Positions 8,749-16,329 of a stretch of DNA of 64,000 bases are shown piece by piece. The stretch is from Caenispirillum bisanense. Its GTDB lineage: Bacteria; Pseudomonadota; Alphaproteobacteria; Rhodospirillales; Rhodospirillaceae. Below the pieces are notes generated by a model that did no database searches, was not told where the DNA came from, and saw only the letters and a list, made by a program, of their open reading frames with translations. A program made the position numbers and the translations under genes. Numbering within the stretch: the stretch's first letter is position 1; the number at the start of each line of letters is the position of its first letter. Location of the stretch: assembly GCF_900230255.1 (NCBI RefSeq), contig NZ_OCNJ01000006.1:62001-126000 (forward strand), written 5' to 3'.

Positions 8749-10377
8749 TCAGTTCTTCTTGTCGACCCAGACGTCGGCGAAGTTCTCGCTGGTGCCGATG
8801 GCCGTCGTCACCGCGTTGTGGACGCGCTTGTTGACGAAGGTCGGGAACTCCATCTCCAGCAGCCAGATCACCGGCATGTCCTCGACGAGGATCTTCTGCA
8901 CTTCGCTCAGCTGCTGCTGGCGCTGCGCCGGATCGTTCTCCACCGCCGCCTTGGCGAACAGGTCGTCCACCTTGGCGTTGGAATAGCCCATGGTGTTGGA
9001 GAACATCACGCCCTTGCGGATGTTGTCGGAGATGTAGGTGCGGGCCACGCCCAGCGACGGGTCGCCGTACTGGTAGACGAAGTTGTTGGTGGCGTCGTAG
9101 TCCCAGTTGGAGACCTTCTGCACCCAGCCGGCGACGTCGGTGCTTTCCAGGTTCACCTTGACGCCGATCTTGCTCCACGACTGCTTGATGTACTCACCCA
9201 GGCGCGCCCAGGTCTCGCCGTAGGGCATGGGCGTGAAGCTGATCTCGGCGCGCACGCCGTCGCCGTTGGGCTTCAGGCCGATTTCGTCGAGCAGGGCCTT
9301 GGCCTTCTCGGGATCGTACTCGTAGGTCTTCTTGTCCGCCTCGAACCCGGTGGTCACCGAGTTGACGGGGCCGGAAGCGACGCGGCCGAGGCCGAACCAG
9401 ATCTTGTCGCGGATGAACTCGCGATCCAGCGCGTAGGTCAGCGCCTGGCGGAACTTGGGATTGTCGAGCGGCGCCTCGCGGTGGTTGATCTCGATCCACG
9501 ACAGCGGCGCCACGAACTCGTAGCCCTTGGTGGTGAGGTCGAGGTGCGGCAGGGCCTTCAGGCGCGGCACGTCGAAGGGCTCGACGTCGTTGAACTGGCT
9601 GATGTCCACCTCGCCGGTCTCCAGCGCCAGCGCGCGGCTGGCGGCGTCGGGGATGACGCGGAAGGAGATGGCGTCCAGGTAGGGCTTGCCCTCCAGATAG
9701 TAGTTCTCGTTCTTCACGAGGCGGATGTGGCTGCCCTTCACCCACTGGTCGAACTTGAAGGGACCGGTGCCGATGGGCGTGGCGTTCTTCTCGTTCTGCT
9801 TGTAGTCGGTGCCTTCGTAGACGTGGGCCGGCATCATGGGCGCCGACGACACCTCGAACGCCTTGATGAAGGCCGGGAACGGCTGCTTCAGCTTGAAGAC
9901 CACGGTGTGGTCGTCGGGGGCGGTGACGCTTTCCACGTGGCTGAAGTTGGCGCGGGCGCGCGGGTGCGTCTCCGGCAGGAACTTGGTGGTGGTGAACACC
10001 ACGTCCTTGGCGGTGAACGGCTTGCCGTCGTGCCAGGTCACGTTGTCGCGCAGCTTGAAGGTATAGGTCAGGCCGTCTTCCGACACCTCCCAGCTCTCGG
10101 CCAGGCTCGGCATGGGCTTCAGGGCGTGGTCGTAGCGCAGCAGGCCTTCGTAGATCTTGCCGGCGACCGTCTGGGTCGGCCCCTGCTGGTTGAGGCCGAG
10201 CACCAGGATCGGCGGCTCGGGCTGCACGATGACGTTCAGCGTGCCGCCGGTCTGCGGCTTTTCCTGCGCCACGGCGGGGCCGGCGTCGGCGAGGAGCGCG
10301 GCGGCGGGCGCCAGCAGCGCCGCGGCGACGGCGCCCGAAGCGGCGATCCGCCGCAGGAATGCGAGTCGGTTGCTCAT
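8749..10377 (-). CDS. Family-5 periplasmic substrate-binding protein of a peptide/opine-type ABC importer
   Basis: A 542-residue exported protein. The N-terminus has a twin-arginine-like signal (FLRRIAASG followed by an Ala-rich hydrophobic stretch) ending near AVAQ at residue 38. The mature protein has the SBP_bac_5 layout: an early GGTLNVIV strand, the YEGLLRYD and LAESWEVSEDGLTY motifs, and the FRQALTYALDREFI block near residue 310. Such proteins bind di- and oligopeptides, opines, glutathione or other medium-sized solutes and deliver them to DppBC-type permeases. A 58-bp gap separates it from the aldolase gene upstream. Confidence 0.93.
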   Translation of the reverse strand: MSNRLAFLRRIAASGAVAAALLAPAAALLADAGPAVAQEKPQTGGTLNVIVQPEPPILVLGLNQQGPTQTVAGKIYEGLLRYDHALKPMPSLAESWEVSEDGLTYTFKLRDNVTWHDGKPFTAKDVVFTTTKFLPETHPRARANFSHVESVTAPDDHTVVFKLKQPFPAFIKAFEVSSAPMMPAHVYEGTDYKQNEKNATPIGTGPFKFDQWVKGSHIRLVKNENYYLEGKPYLDAISFRVIPDAASRALALETGEVDISQFNDVEPFDVPRLKALPHLDLTTKGYEFVAPLSWIEINHREAPLDNPKFRQALTYALDREFIRDKIWFGLGRVASGPVNSVTTGFEADKKTYEYDPEKAKALLDEIGLKPNGDGVRAEISFTPMPYGETWARLGEYIKQSWSKIGVKVNLESTDVAGWVQKVSNWDYDATNNFVYQYGDPSLGVARTYISDNIRKGVMFSNTMGYSNAKVDDLFAKAAVENDPAQRQQQLSEVQKILVEDMPVIWLLEMEFPTFVNKRVHNAVTTAIGTSENFADVWVDKKN

Positions 10378-10435
10378 GTGTCTGATGGCCTTCCCTGTTG
10401 ATGGACTTTTTTTGGTGGTCGAAAGCGCCCGTGGA

Positions 10436-11191
10436 TCAGGCGTCGTAGCCGGCGCCGCCCGGCTGGGCGTCGATCCAGCGGAGAAGGGGCGCCCATTCCA
10501 GCACGCCGGCGCGCGGATAGGCCTCCTGGTACTGGCGGGCGGTGTGTTCGCAGACCTCGGCCGGCGGCGTCACCAGCGGACGGCCGCCGGACAGCGCGGC
10601 GATCTGGGTGCGGCAGCTCTGCTCGAGGTAGTACATGAGCACCGTCGCCTCGGGCACGTCGGCGCCGACCGTGAGCAGGCCGTGGTTGCGCAGGATCATG
10701 GAGTGGTGATTGCCGAGGTCGGCGGCCAGCCGCTCGCGCTCGGCGTGATCCAGGGCGATGCCCTCGTAGGCGTGATAGGCCATGCGGTTGTACCAGCGCA
10801 AGCTGTGCTGGGTGATGGGCAGCAGCCCCTCTTCCTGCGCGCTCACCGCCATGCCGGCGTGGGTGTGCAGGTGGATGGCGCAGCCGACGTCGGGCCGGGC
10901 CATGTAGATGGCGGAATGGATGGTGAAGCCGGCGGGATTGGCCTCGCCCTCGGCGCCGGGGGCGAGCTTGCCCTCCTGCGTCACCTTCACGAGGTTGCCG
11001 GCCGTGACCTCGTGGAACATCAGGCCGTAGGGGTTGATGAGGAAGTGGCCTTCCTCGCCCGGCACCCGCGCCGACATGTGGGTGTAGATGAGATCCGTCA
11101 TGCCGAGCAGGTGGAACAGCCGGTAGGCCGCCGCCAGGTCGACACGGGTCTGCCATTCGGCGGGGGATACGGTGTCCTGCGTCGCGGCCAT
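10436..11191 (-). CDS. Class II aldolase/adducin-domain protein
   Basis: A 251-residue member of the AraD/FucA/adducin fold. The metal site is visible: HLHTHAG (His ligands near residue 102) and a later His in the RNHGLLTVG block around 165. The catalytic Glu expected near residue 70-75 of FucA-type enzymes is not certain, and many adducin-domain proteins of this subgroup have no assigned reaction. It is the first gene of the leftward catabolic cluster, 207 bp from a LysR-type dyad and divergent from the regulator gene. A retro-aldol or epimerase step on a sugar- or hydroxy-acid-like compound is plausible. Confidence 0.85.
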   Translation of the reverse strand: MAATQDTVSPAEWQTRVDLAAAYRLFHLLGMTDLIYTHMSARVPGEEGHFLINPYGLMFHEVTAGNLVKVTQEGKLAPGAEGEANPAGFTIHSAIYMARPDVGCAIHLHTHAGMAVSAQEEGLLPITQHSLRWYNRMAYHAYEGIALDHAERERLAADLGNHHSMILRNHGLLTVGADVPEATVLMYYLEQSCRTQIAALSGGRPLVTPPAEVCEHTARQYQEAYPRAGVLEWAPLLRWIDAQPGGAGYDA

Positions 11192-11559
11192 GATGCGGCT
11201 CGCCTCCCATCTGTTGCGGACGCACGCCAGAGCGGGCGCCGCTGCGGGCGCCGGGTCGTGCCGTCCTGGTGAAACCTCCGGCCGCGGCGGCGGGCCCTGC
11301 GGTTGCGGGCCGACGGTTCGGGATCCTGCGTCCGTCGCGACATCCTCATTAGGCGCTGCAAAGACCCAGTGCGCAAATATGGAATATTCATTAACGACAT
11401 AAATCTGGTTTATGCTGGTATCCCGCCGAGCCGGCGGCGTGACGTCGCGTCTCGCGGCATTCCGTTACCACTACGTGGGAAATCAAGGCGTTCCTCGCCA
11501 TGGCCGGCGCCTTTCCTCCCAAGCACCACTTATGGCGAAGACTGTCGAACGGAGCCCCC
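11192..11559. other. Divergent intergenic region, aldolase cluster / LysR gene
   Basis: No convincing coding sequence. The right half (about 11370-11420) is AT-rich against a GC-rich background. It holds two dyads: the self-complementary GAATATTC at 11382-11389 and a 17-bp LysR-type dyad at 11398-11414. This is the expected place for the back-to-back promoters of the catabolic cluster and the LysR gene. Confidence 0.6.
11398..11414. promoter_or_regulatory. Predicted LysR-type operator (T-N11-A dyad)
   Basis: Perfect 6-bp arms CATAAA and TTTATG separated by 5 bp, fitting the T-N11-A core of LysR-family binding sites. It sits 146 bp upstream of the LysR start codon and 207 bp upstream of the divergent aldolase gene, as expected for a regulator that represses itself and activates the neighbouring cluster. 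Binding is not shown. Confidence 0.6.
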
Positions 11560-12519
11560 ATGACCCAACAGCGCGACCTGGACAAGCTCGGCAACCAGCT
11601 GGACTGGAACCTGTTGCGCACCTTCATGGTGATCGTGCAGGAAGGCAGCATCACCGCCGCCGCTGGCCGCCTCTTCCTCACCCAGCCGGCGGTCAGCCTG
11701 GCGCTCAAGCGGCTGGAGGCGCAGCTCGGCCGCCAGTTGGTGGAGCGCGGGCCGGGGCGCTTCCGCATCACCGAGGCAGGCGAGACCATCTATCGCGAGA
11801 TCGTCGACATCTACGGCACCATCAGCCGCTTCGGCATTCTGGTGCGCGAGATCCGCGAGGAAATCTCGGGCCATGTCCGCATTCTCATGACCAGCCGCAT
11901 CCAAACCGTGATCCTCGATCGCGTGCTGAAAGCCTTCCACGAGCGCCACCCCAAGGTCACCTTCCGCATCGACGTCATTCCGTCGACCGAGGTCCACGTC
12001 GCCCTGCAACAGAAGATCGGCACGCTCGGCATCTGCCTCATGCGCGAGCCGATCCCGGGGTTGGCCAGCGAGGTGCTGATCCACCAGACCTACCGCCTCT
12101 ACTGCGGGCGGGAGCATCGCTTCTTCGGGCAGACGGGGCTGGAACTGGCCGACCTGCAGCGCGAGGATTTCGTATCCTTCACCACCGACCAGATCGACGG
12201 CACGCTCTCCCCGCTCGCCGTGTTCCGGGCGCGCGAGGGCTTCGCCGGGCGCATCGTCGGCGCCTCGGCCAACCTGGAGGAAGTGCGGCGGATGATCGTC
12301 TGCGGCCTCGGCATCGGCCCCCTGCCCGAGCACATCGCCGCCCGCGACGTCGCCGACGGCGAGCTGTGGGAGCTGCCGCCGCCGGAGGGCGTGGCACCGG
12401 TGCACATCCACCTCATCTGGAACCCCCAGGCCAAGGTGAACCGCGCCGAGAAGGCCTTCATCGAGGCCCTGCGCGCCGAGGTCGCCGACGTACCGGTGGA
12501 GTTGCGCCTGCCGGTGTGA
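11560..12519 (+). CDS. LysR-family transcriptional regulator
   Basis: A 319-residue LysR-type protein. The winged-helix HTH lies at about 13-75 (DWNLLRTFMVIVQEG, AAAGRLFLTQPAVSLALK) and the periplasmic-binding-like effector domain at about 100-305. The ATG at 11560 is chosen because GGAG stands six bases upstream and the LysR HTH begins soon after; an in-frame ATG 20 codons earlier lacks such a site. It is divergent from the aldolase/ABC-transporter cluster, so it is the likely inducer-responsive regulator of that cluster. The effector is unknown. Confidence 0.9.
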   Translation: MTQQRDLDKLGNQLDWNLLRTFMVIVQEGSITAAAGRLFLTQPAVSLALKRLEAQLGRQLVERGPGRFRITEAGETIYREIVDIYGTISRFGILVREIREEISGHVRILMTSRIQTVILDRVLKAFHERHPKVTFRIDVIPSTEVHVALQQKIGTLGICLMREPIPGLASEVLIHQTYRLYCGREHRFFGQTGLELADLQREDFVSFTTDQIDGTLSPLAVFRAREGFAGRIVGASANLEEVRRMIVCGLGIGPLPEHIAARDVADGELWELPPPEGVAPVHIHLIWNPQAKVNRAEKAFIEALRAEVADVPVELRLPV

Positions 12520-12764
12520 GCGCCCGAAGCGGCACCGTCTCCTTCTCCCGGACAGGATAGTCCGCGAAACCCTGTTTCTCGGCCCCGTCCGCTGCAGCAG
12601 ATCGCCCCGCCGGTCATCAGGACCGGCTCATGCCCCTCCCGCCATCTCGCGGTTGCGAAGGAGGCTTCGGCGCCTGCCAAAAGCAAGGAACCGGGACGCA
12701 CGACGGGGCGCCGCCAGCGCCTCACACGATCGTGCGATTTTTCATAGCCGATTGATTTGACGAC

Positions 12765-12792
12765 AAAAAAAGGCCGCGCACGAAGCGCGGCC
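12765..12792 (-). terminator. Rho-independent terminator (leftward)
   Basis: Read on the minus strand: an 8-bp GC stem (GGCCGCGC / GCGCGGCC), a 5-nt TTCGT loop, then seven T residues. This is a strong intrinsic terminator. The nearest leftward gene is the response regulator ending 160 bp to the right, so it may end that transcript or a short independent RNA. Confidence 0.85.
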
Positions 12793-12871
12793 CAAGTCTA
12801 GGGAGGAAACGTCCAAGATGCAGCAGCGGGGCATCTGCGCCGGTGCTGCGATGCACAATATGGCAGCGCGC

Positions 12872-12895
12872 AAGCCCTCTGTAAAGGGCTTTTTT
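12872..12895 (+). terminator. Rho-independent terminator (rightward)
   Basis: Arms AAGCCCT and AGGGCTT (7 bp) with a 6-nt loop, running into six T residues on the plus strand. No rightward protein gene ends nearby except the LysR gene 350 bp upstream, so the transcript it ends is unclear. Confidence 0.75.
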
Positions 12896-12950
12896 GCACT
12901 GCACCATTCATGTGTGATGGAAATGTCGAAGGGCGGCGGCGCCCGGAAAC

Positions 12951-13604
12951 TCAGGACCGCCAGCCGTTCTCCAGGGCGATGCGCACGGCCTGGGCGCGGT
13001 TGGCGGCGCCCAGCTTGCGGTAGATGTTTCGCAGGTGCACCTTGACCGTGATTTCCTGCACGGTCAGGCGGCGGGCGATTTCCTTGTTGGTGCCGCCCTC
13101 GATCATCAGGCGCAGGATTTCGCGTTCGCGGACGCTGAGCAGTTCCAGCGGATTGCGTCGGCGCAGCGCCGCGCCGCCGGCGAATCCGCCGTCACCGAGC
13201 GGTGTCCCCACCGATTGCAGGACGCAGGCCGGGAAGAAGCGCTCGCCGAGCAGGATGAGCTTGAGCGCTGCGGTCATGGCCGGGCCGCTCATGTTCTTCG
13301 GCAGGTACCCGGCCGCCCCCGTGCGGGCCGCCGTCAGGATGTCGGCGGGCTGGGTCGAGGCCGACAGCATCACCACGGGCGTCCCCGGAAAGGCCGCGAG
13401 GGCCGAACGCAGCCCCTCGTCGCCGTTCATCCCAGGCATCGACAGGTCGAGAATGACCAGATCGACCGGCGCCCGCGCACCGAGATCGAGAGCTTCCGGA
13501 AGGTCCCCGCACTCGACGACCTCCATGTCGTCGGCGAGCCCTGCCAGGAAGGGCTTGATGCCGGCGCGGACCAGTTCATGGTCGTCCGCGAGGATGATGC
13601 GCAT
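12951..13604 (-). CDS. NarL/LuxR-type response regulator (orphan)
   Basis: A 217-residue two-domain regulator. The receiver domain (1-120) has ADDHE, the phospho-acceptor Asp in LVILDLSMPG (about 57), the Ser/Thr switch in VVMLSAS and Lys in LPKNM. The C-terminal LuxR HTH (about 150-212) contains LSVREREILRLMIEGGTNKEIA in family form and ends with the dimerisation helix. The ATG at 13604 is chosen because GAGG lies about seven bases upstream and the protein then begins MRIILADDHE. No histidine kinase is adjacent, so its partner is elsewhere in the genome. Confidence 0.92.
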   Translation of the reverse strand: MRIILADDHELVRAGIKPFLAGLADDMEVVECGDLPEALDLGARAPVDLVILDLSMPGMNGDEGLRSALAAFPGTPVVMLSASTQPADILTAARTGAAGYLPKNMSGPAMTAALKLILLGERFFPACVLQSVGTPLGDGGFAGGAALRRRNPLELLSVREREILRLMIEGGTNKEIARRLTVQEITVKVHLRNIYRKLGAANRAQAVRIALENGWRS

Positions 13605-13905
13605 GGGTAACCTCACCAAGTTCGCGGGGATCTTACACCCAATGCTCTGAAATCGAAACATTTGATGGATGAAAGATGCCCATGATCGCCACCGCCCTTT
13701 CTAGGGGGGAGGACATTCATCCGACTGCACGGAAGGCGCAGGCATAACTTTCGTTGGACGATGGTTTGTACCCCCGACGCGCGATCCGCGCAAGGCTGCG
13801 CAGAACATCGCGCAGCAAGCGCCGGTGCCCCCTCCTTCTTCGTTTACCCGACCGCCGTGACGGTGCTATTAAAGGCGCTCGTCACGACGACGATGGGGGG
13901 AACCA
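13605..13905. other. Divergent promoter region, response regulator / bacteriohemerythrin
   Basis: A 301-bp non-coding stretch. Just before the bacteriohemerythrin gene a 7-bp inverted repeat (CGTGACG at 13856-13862, CGTCACG at 13880-13886) flanks a -10-like TATTAA at 13867-13872, so a bound protein could gate that promoter. The regulator is not identified. Nothing else convincing is seen. Confidence 0.4.
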
Positions 13906-14337
13906 ATGGCGCCGCTTCTGACGTGGAGCGACAAGATGAGCGTCGGCGTCGAAGCACTGGACGCCGACCACCGCAAGCTCATGGGCTTCGTCAACGACCT
14001 GCACGCCGCCGTCCGCGGCCGGGCGGCGACGGCCGACGTCGGGCGCATCCTGGACGATCTCATCAGTTACACCGAGTACCACTTCGAGGTGGAGGAACGC
14101 CTCCAGAAGCTCTCGCGCTACCCGGGCCTCGACGACCACCGCAAGGCGCACGAGGCGCTGAAAGCCAAAGTGTACGCCCTGCGGGACAAGTTCAAGGCCG
14201 ACGAACGGGCGCTCGACAACATGAAGGTGTTCGACTTCCTGTCCGACTGGCTGGTCCGCCACATCCTCGGCGACGACATGAAGTACAAGCCGTTCCTGGA
14301 GCGCAAACCGGCGGCGAGCAAGCCGGCGGCCGGCTGA
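13906..14337 (+). CDS. Bacteriohemerythrin (non-heme di-iron O2-binding protein)
   Basis: A 143-residue single-domain hemerythrin with the complete di-iron ligand set in order: His22 (DADHRK), His59 and Glu63 (YHFEVEE), His78 and His82 (DDHRKAH), His119 and Asp124 (VRHILGDD). The length matches free-standing bacteriohemerythrins, with a short Ala/Lys tail. Such proteins bind O2 reversibly and are thought to carry, store or sense oxygen in microaerobic bacteria. In a likely nitrogen fixer it could help protect or supply oxygen, but the gene is not linked to nif. An inverted repeat flanks its probable -10 region. Confidence 0.95.
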   Translation: MAPLLTWSDKMSVGVEALDADHRKLMGFVNDLHAAVRGRAATADVGRILDDLISYTEYHFEVEERLQKLSRYPGLDDHRKAHEALKAKVYALRDKFKADERALDNMKVFDFLSDWLVRHILGDDMKYKPFLERKPAASKPAAG

Positions 14338-14365
14338 CGCGCGCGGCGTGGCCCGCCCCCCCCGG

Positions 14366-14710
14366 TCACTCGGCGAGCATCTCGTCGGTGAAGGGGTGCC
14401 AGCCGTCGCGGCTTTCCAGTTCCACCACCCACAGGTCCTCGTCGTACTTCGCCTGGCGGGCGATGTAGGCTTCCGCCGTCGCGTCGTCGACCGGGTTCGG
14501 CCCGGTGCCGCGCATCCAGCGCGCCCGCCCCTGCCCGTCCGTCACCTGGGCGAGCACCACGCAGCCGGCGGCGAAGGCGTTCACCTTCACCAGGATGGCG
14601 CCGGCGTCGGCATCGCCGCGGCGGACCACCATGGCCGGCACGTCGTTGGCCTCGCTCTGGCGGATCAGGGCCTGCACGCGCAGGCGGCTCTTCAGTCGTG
14701 CTTCGCTCAT
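14366..14710 (-). CDS. DUF1491 family protein
   Basis: A 114-residue soluble protein of unknown function matching the alphaproteobacterial DUF1491 pattern: an N-terminal RLKSRLRVQALIR helix, a VVRRGDADAGAILVKVN strand block, and C-terminal DLWVVELESRDGWHPF. The ATG at 14710 is preferred; a longer frame overlaps the divergent glutathione transferase region with no similarity. Members are usually single genes near housekeeping loci. No active site is evident. Confidence 0.75.
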   Translation of the reverse strand: MSEARLKSRLRVQALIRQSEANDVPAMVVRRGDADAGAILVKVNAFAAGCVVLAQVTDGQGRARWMRGTGPNPVDDATAEAYIARQAKYDEDLWVVELESRDGWHPFTDEMLAE

Positions 14711-14816
14711 GCCACCGGTGTAGCGCGCCCGTGGCTCCCTCCGCAACGGCCCTTTGCCGGAGGCTGCGGCTCGGATAGTGTCGGCCCGTCCAAGCCCCCC
14801 ACCCGAGGAGACCACC

Positions 14817-15449
14817 GTGATCCTGATCGGCCGCAACCTGTCGCCCTTCACCCGCCGGGTCGCCATAAGTCTCCACCTCCTGGACATGCCGTTCGAGCGG
14901 CGCGAGCTGGCGACGGCGACGCAGGTCGAGGAAATCCGCGCCTACAACCCGCTCGCCCGCGTGCCGGCGCTGGTGCTGGACGACGGCGAAATCCTGGTCG
15001 ACTCCTCGGCCATCCTCGATCACCTGGACGAGGTGGCCGGCCCCGACCGCCGACTCACGCCCGCCGCCGGGGCCGCGCGCCGCACGGTCAACCGGCTGGT
15101 CGCCTTCGCCCTCGGCGCCATGGAGAAGGGCGTCACCGCCTACTACGAACTGAACCGCCGCCCCGCCGACGTCCAGTGGCCGGAGGGCGCCGCCCGCGCC
15201 GACGTGCAGGTGCGCGGCGGGCTCGACCAGCTGGAAGCCGCGGCACAGGCGGCCGACACCGCTTCCGGCGGCTGGCTGGTCGGCGATCGCATCGGTCAGG
15301 CCGACATCAGCGCCGTGGTGGCGCTCGACTTCATCCGCGCCGTCCGCCCGGGCCTGCTGGCCGACGGCGAGCTGCCGGCGCTGGATGCCCTCGCGCGGCG
15401 CTGCGCCGCCCTGCCCGCCTTCGCCGCGACGGTGCCGCAGACGCCGTGA
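14817..15449 (+). CDS. Glutathione S-transferase family protein
   Basis: A 210-residue two-domain GST. The N-terminal thioredoxin-like domain (1-78) starts with GRNLSPFTRRVAISL, where Ser6 or Thr9 could activate glutathione; the cis-Pro motif NPLARVPALV and the glutathione-contacting DSSAILDHL follow. The C-terminal helical domain spans about 85-200. The GTG at 14817 is chosen because GAGGAG lies seven bases upstream and the fold begins at once; upstream residues are low complexity. The substrate is unknown. Confidence 0.87.
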   Translation: MILIGRNLSPFTRRVAISLHLLDMPFERRELATATQVEEIRAYNPLARVPALVLDDGEILVDSSAILDHLDEVAGPDRRLTPAAGAARRTVNRLVAFALGAMEKGVTAYYELNRRPADVQWPEGAARADVQVRGGLDQLEAAAQAADTASGGWLVGDRIGQADISAVVALDFIRAVRPGLLADGELPALDALARRCAALPAFAATVPQTP

Positions 15450-15461
15450 CCCGGGTCACGG
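15444..15461. other. 18-bp perfect palindrome at the end of the GST gene
   Basis: CCGTGACCC followed directly by GGGTCACGG, covering the GST stop codon in the 25-bp gap between convergent genes. There is no loop or T-run, so it is not a classical terminator. It could form a cruciform or bind a dimeric protein, or be chance at this GC content. Confidence 0.35.
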
Positions 15462-15474
15462 GGACGGTCCGCCG

Positions 15475-16260
15475 TCAGGCCACCAGCCCGGTGGCTCCGT
15501 CCCACAGCAGCTTGGCGCCGGTGAGCGCGAGGAACAGGTAGACGGCCTTGTAGAACAGGTCCTCGCGCACCCGGTCGTGCAGCCACACGCCGAGCCAGAT
15601 GCCGAGCGGCGCCAGCGGCACCAGCACGGCGGCGGTGGACAGGTTGCTGGTGTCGAGCTGGCCGAGCCAGGCGTAGGGCACCAGCTTCACGTAGTTGACG
15701 GCGGTGAAGAAGCCGACCGTGGTCGCCTGATAGACCGTCTTGTCCAGCCGCAGCGGCAGCAGGTAGACGTTGAGCGGCGGCCCGCCGGCATGGGCGACGA
15801 AGCTGGTGAAGCCGGCGACGCCGCCCCACAGGGCGCCTTTGCCCGCACTGTGCGCCGCCGGCGGCGGATCGGCGCGGCGGATCTGCTTCACCACCCAGTT
15901 CAGCGTGAACCCGAGCGCCACGGCGCCGATGATGAGGCGGATGGCGGCCGCGCTCAGCAGGTGGAAGCTGGCGGTGCCGACGGCGATGCCGACCAGCGCG
16001 GCGGGGATGAGCAGCGCCATGCTCCGCCGGTCCCAGCGGCCGCGGTAGGTCCAGACGTTGACGATGTCCATGGCGCACAGGATGGGCAGCATGATGGCCG
16101 CCGCCTGCACCGGCGACACCACCAGCGCCATGAGCGGCACCGCGACGACCCCGAGCCCGCCGCCGAACCCGCCCTTGGAGATGCCCGCGATCATCACGGC
16201 GGGCACGGCAGCGGCATAGAACCAGGGATCGGCGATCACGAACGAAATCCTCTGCGGCAC
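15475..16260 (-). CDS. TauE/SafE-family membrane transporter
   Basis: A 261-residue integral membrane protein with about eight spans in two repeats. The family motif GISKGGFGGGLG is at 26-37 and the second half carries FTSFVAHAGGPPLNVYLLP. TauE/SafE proteins are implicated in export of sulfite, sulfoacetate or other organosulfur anions, but many members have no known substrate. The neighbours give no clear hint. Confidence 0.88.
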   Translation of the reverse strand: MPQRISFVIADPWFYAAAVPAVMIAGISKGGFGGGLGVVAVPLMALVVSPVQAAAIMLPILCAMDIVNVWTYRGRWDRRSMALLIPAALVGIAVGTASFHLLSAAAIRLIIGAVALGFTLNWVVKQIRRADPPPAAHSAGKGALWGGVAGFTSFVAHAGGPPLNVYLLPLRLDKTVYQATTVGFFTAVNYVKLVPYAWLGQLDTSNLSTAAVLVPLAPLGIWLGVWLHDRVREDLFYKAVYLFLALTGAKLLWDGATGLVA

Positions 16261-16270
16261 GGGCGACGCG

Positions 16271-16303
16271 GGGCGTAAGGCGGCGAGCCACCGCCTTACG
16301 CCC
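16271..16303 (-). terminator. Strong hairpin downstream of the CHASE kinase gene
   Basis: A perfect inverted repeat of 13-bp arms (GGGCGTAAGGCGG / CCGCCTTACGCCC) with a 7-nt loop, 27 bp after the kinase stop codon. No T-run follows, so it would act as a 3'-end stabiliser or a Rho-assisted stop rather than a classical intrinsic terminator. Confidence 0.6.
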
Positions 16304-16329
16304 CCGTGCGCTGCCGGGTCAAGGGCCGC

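Larger units (their letters stand above)
12520..12950. other. 431-bp intergenic region with two opposed intrinsic terminators
   Basis: No reliable protein gene. It contains a leftward terminator (12765-12792), a strong ribosome-binding-like GGGAGGAAA near 12801-12809 followed by ATG at 12818, a CTGC-N3-GCA dyad inside GTGCTGCGATGCAC (12843-12856), and a rightward terminator (12872-12895). The reading frame from 12818 runs through the rightward terminator and out of it, so it is probably not a normal gene. The dyad resembles the PhaR consensus CTGC-N3/4-GCAG of phasin promoters. A small RNA, leader peptide or phasin-promoter remnant are all possible. Confidence 0.45.

Noticed and set aside
12818-13045. 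A 75-codon frame after a good GGAGG-like site
   Set aside because: It runs through a strong rightward terminator and overlaps the end of the response-regulator gene antisense; its later part is low complexity. The site itself is kept as part of an unexplained module.
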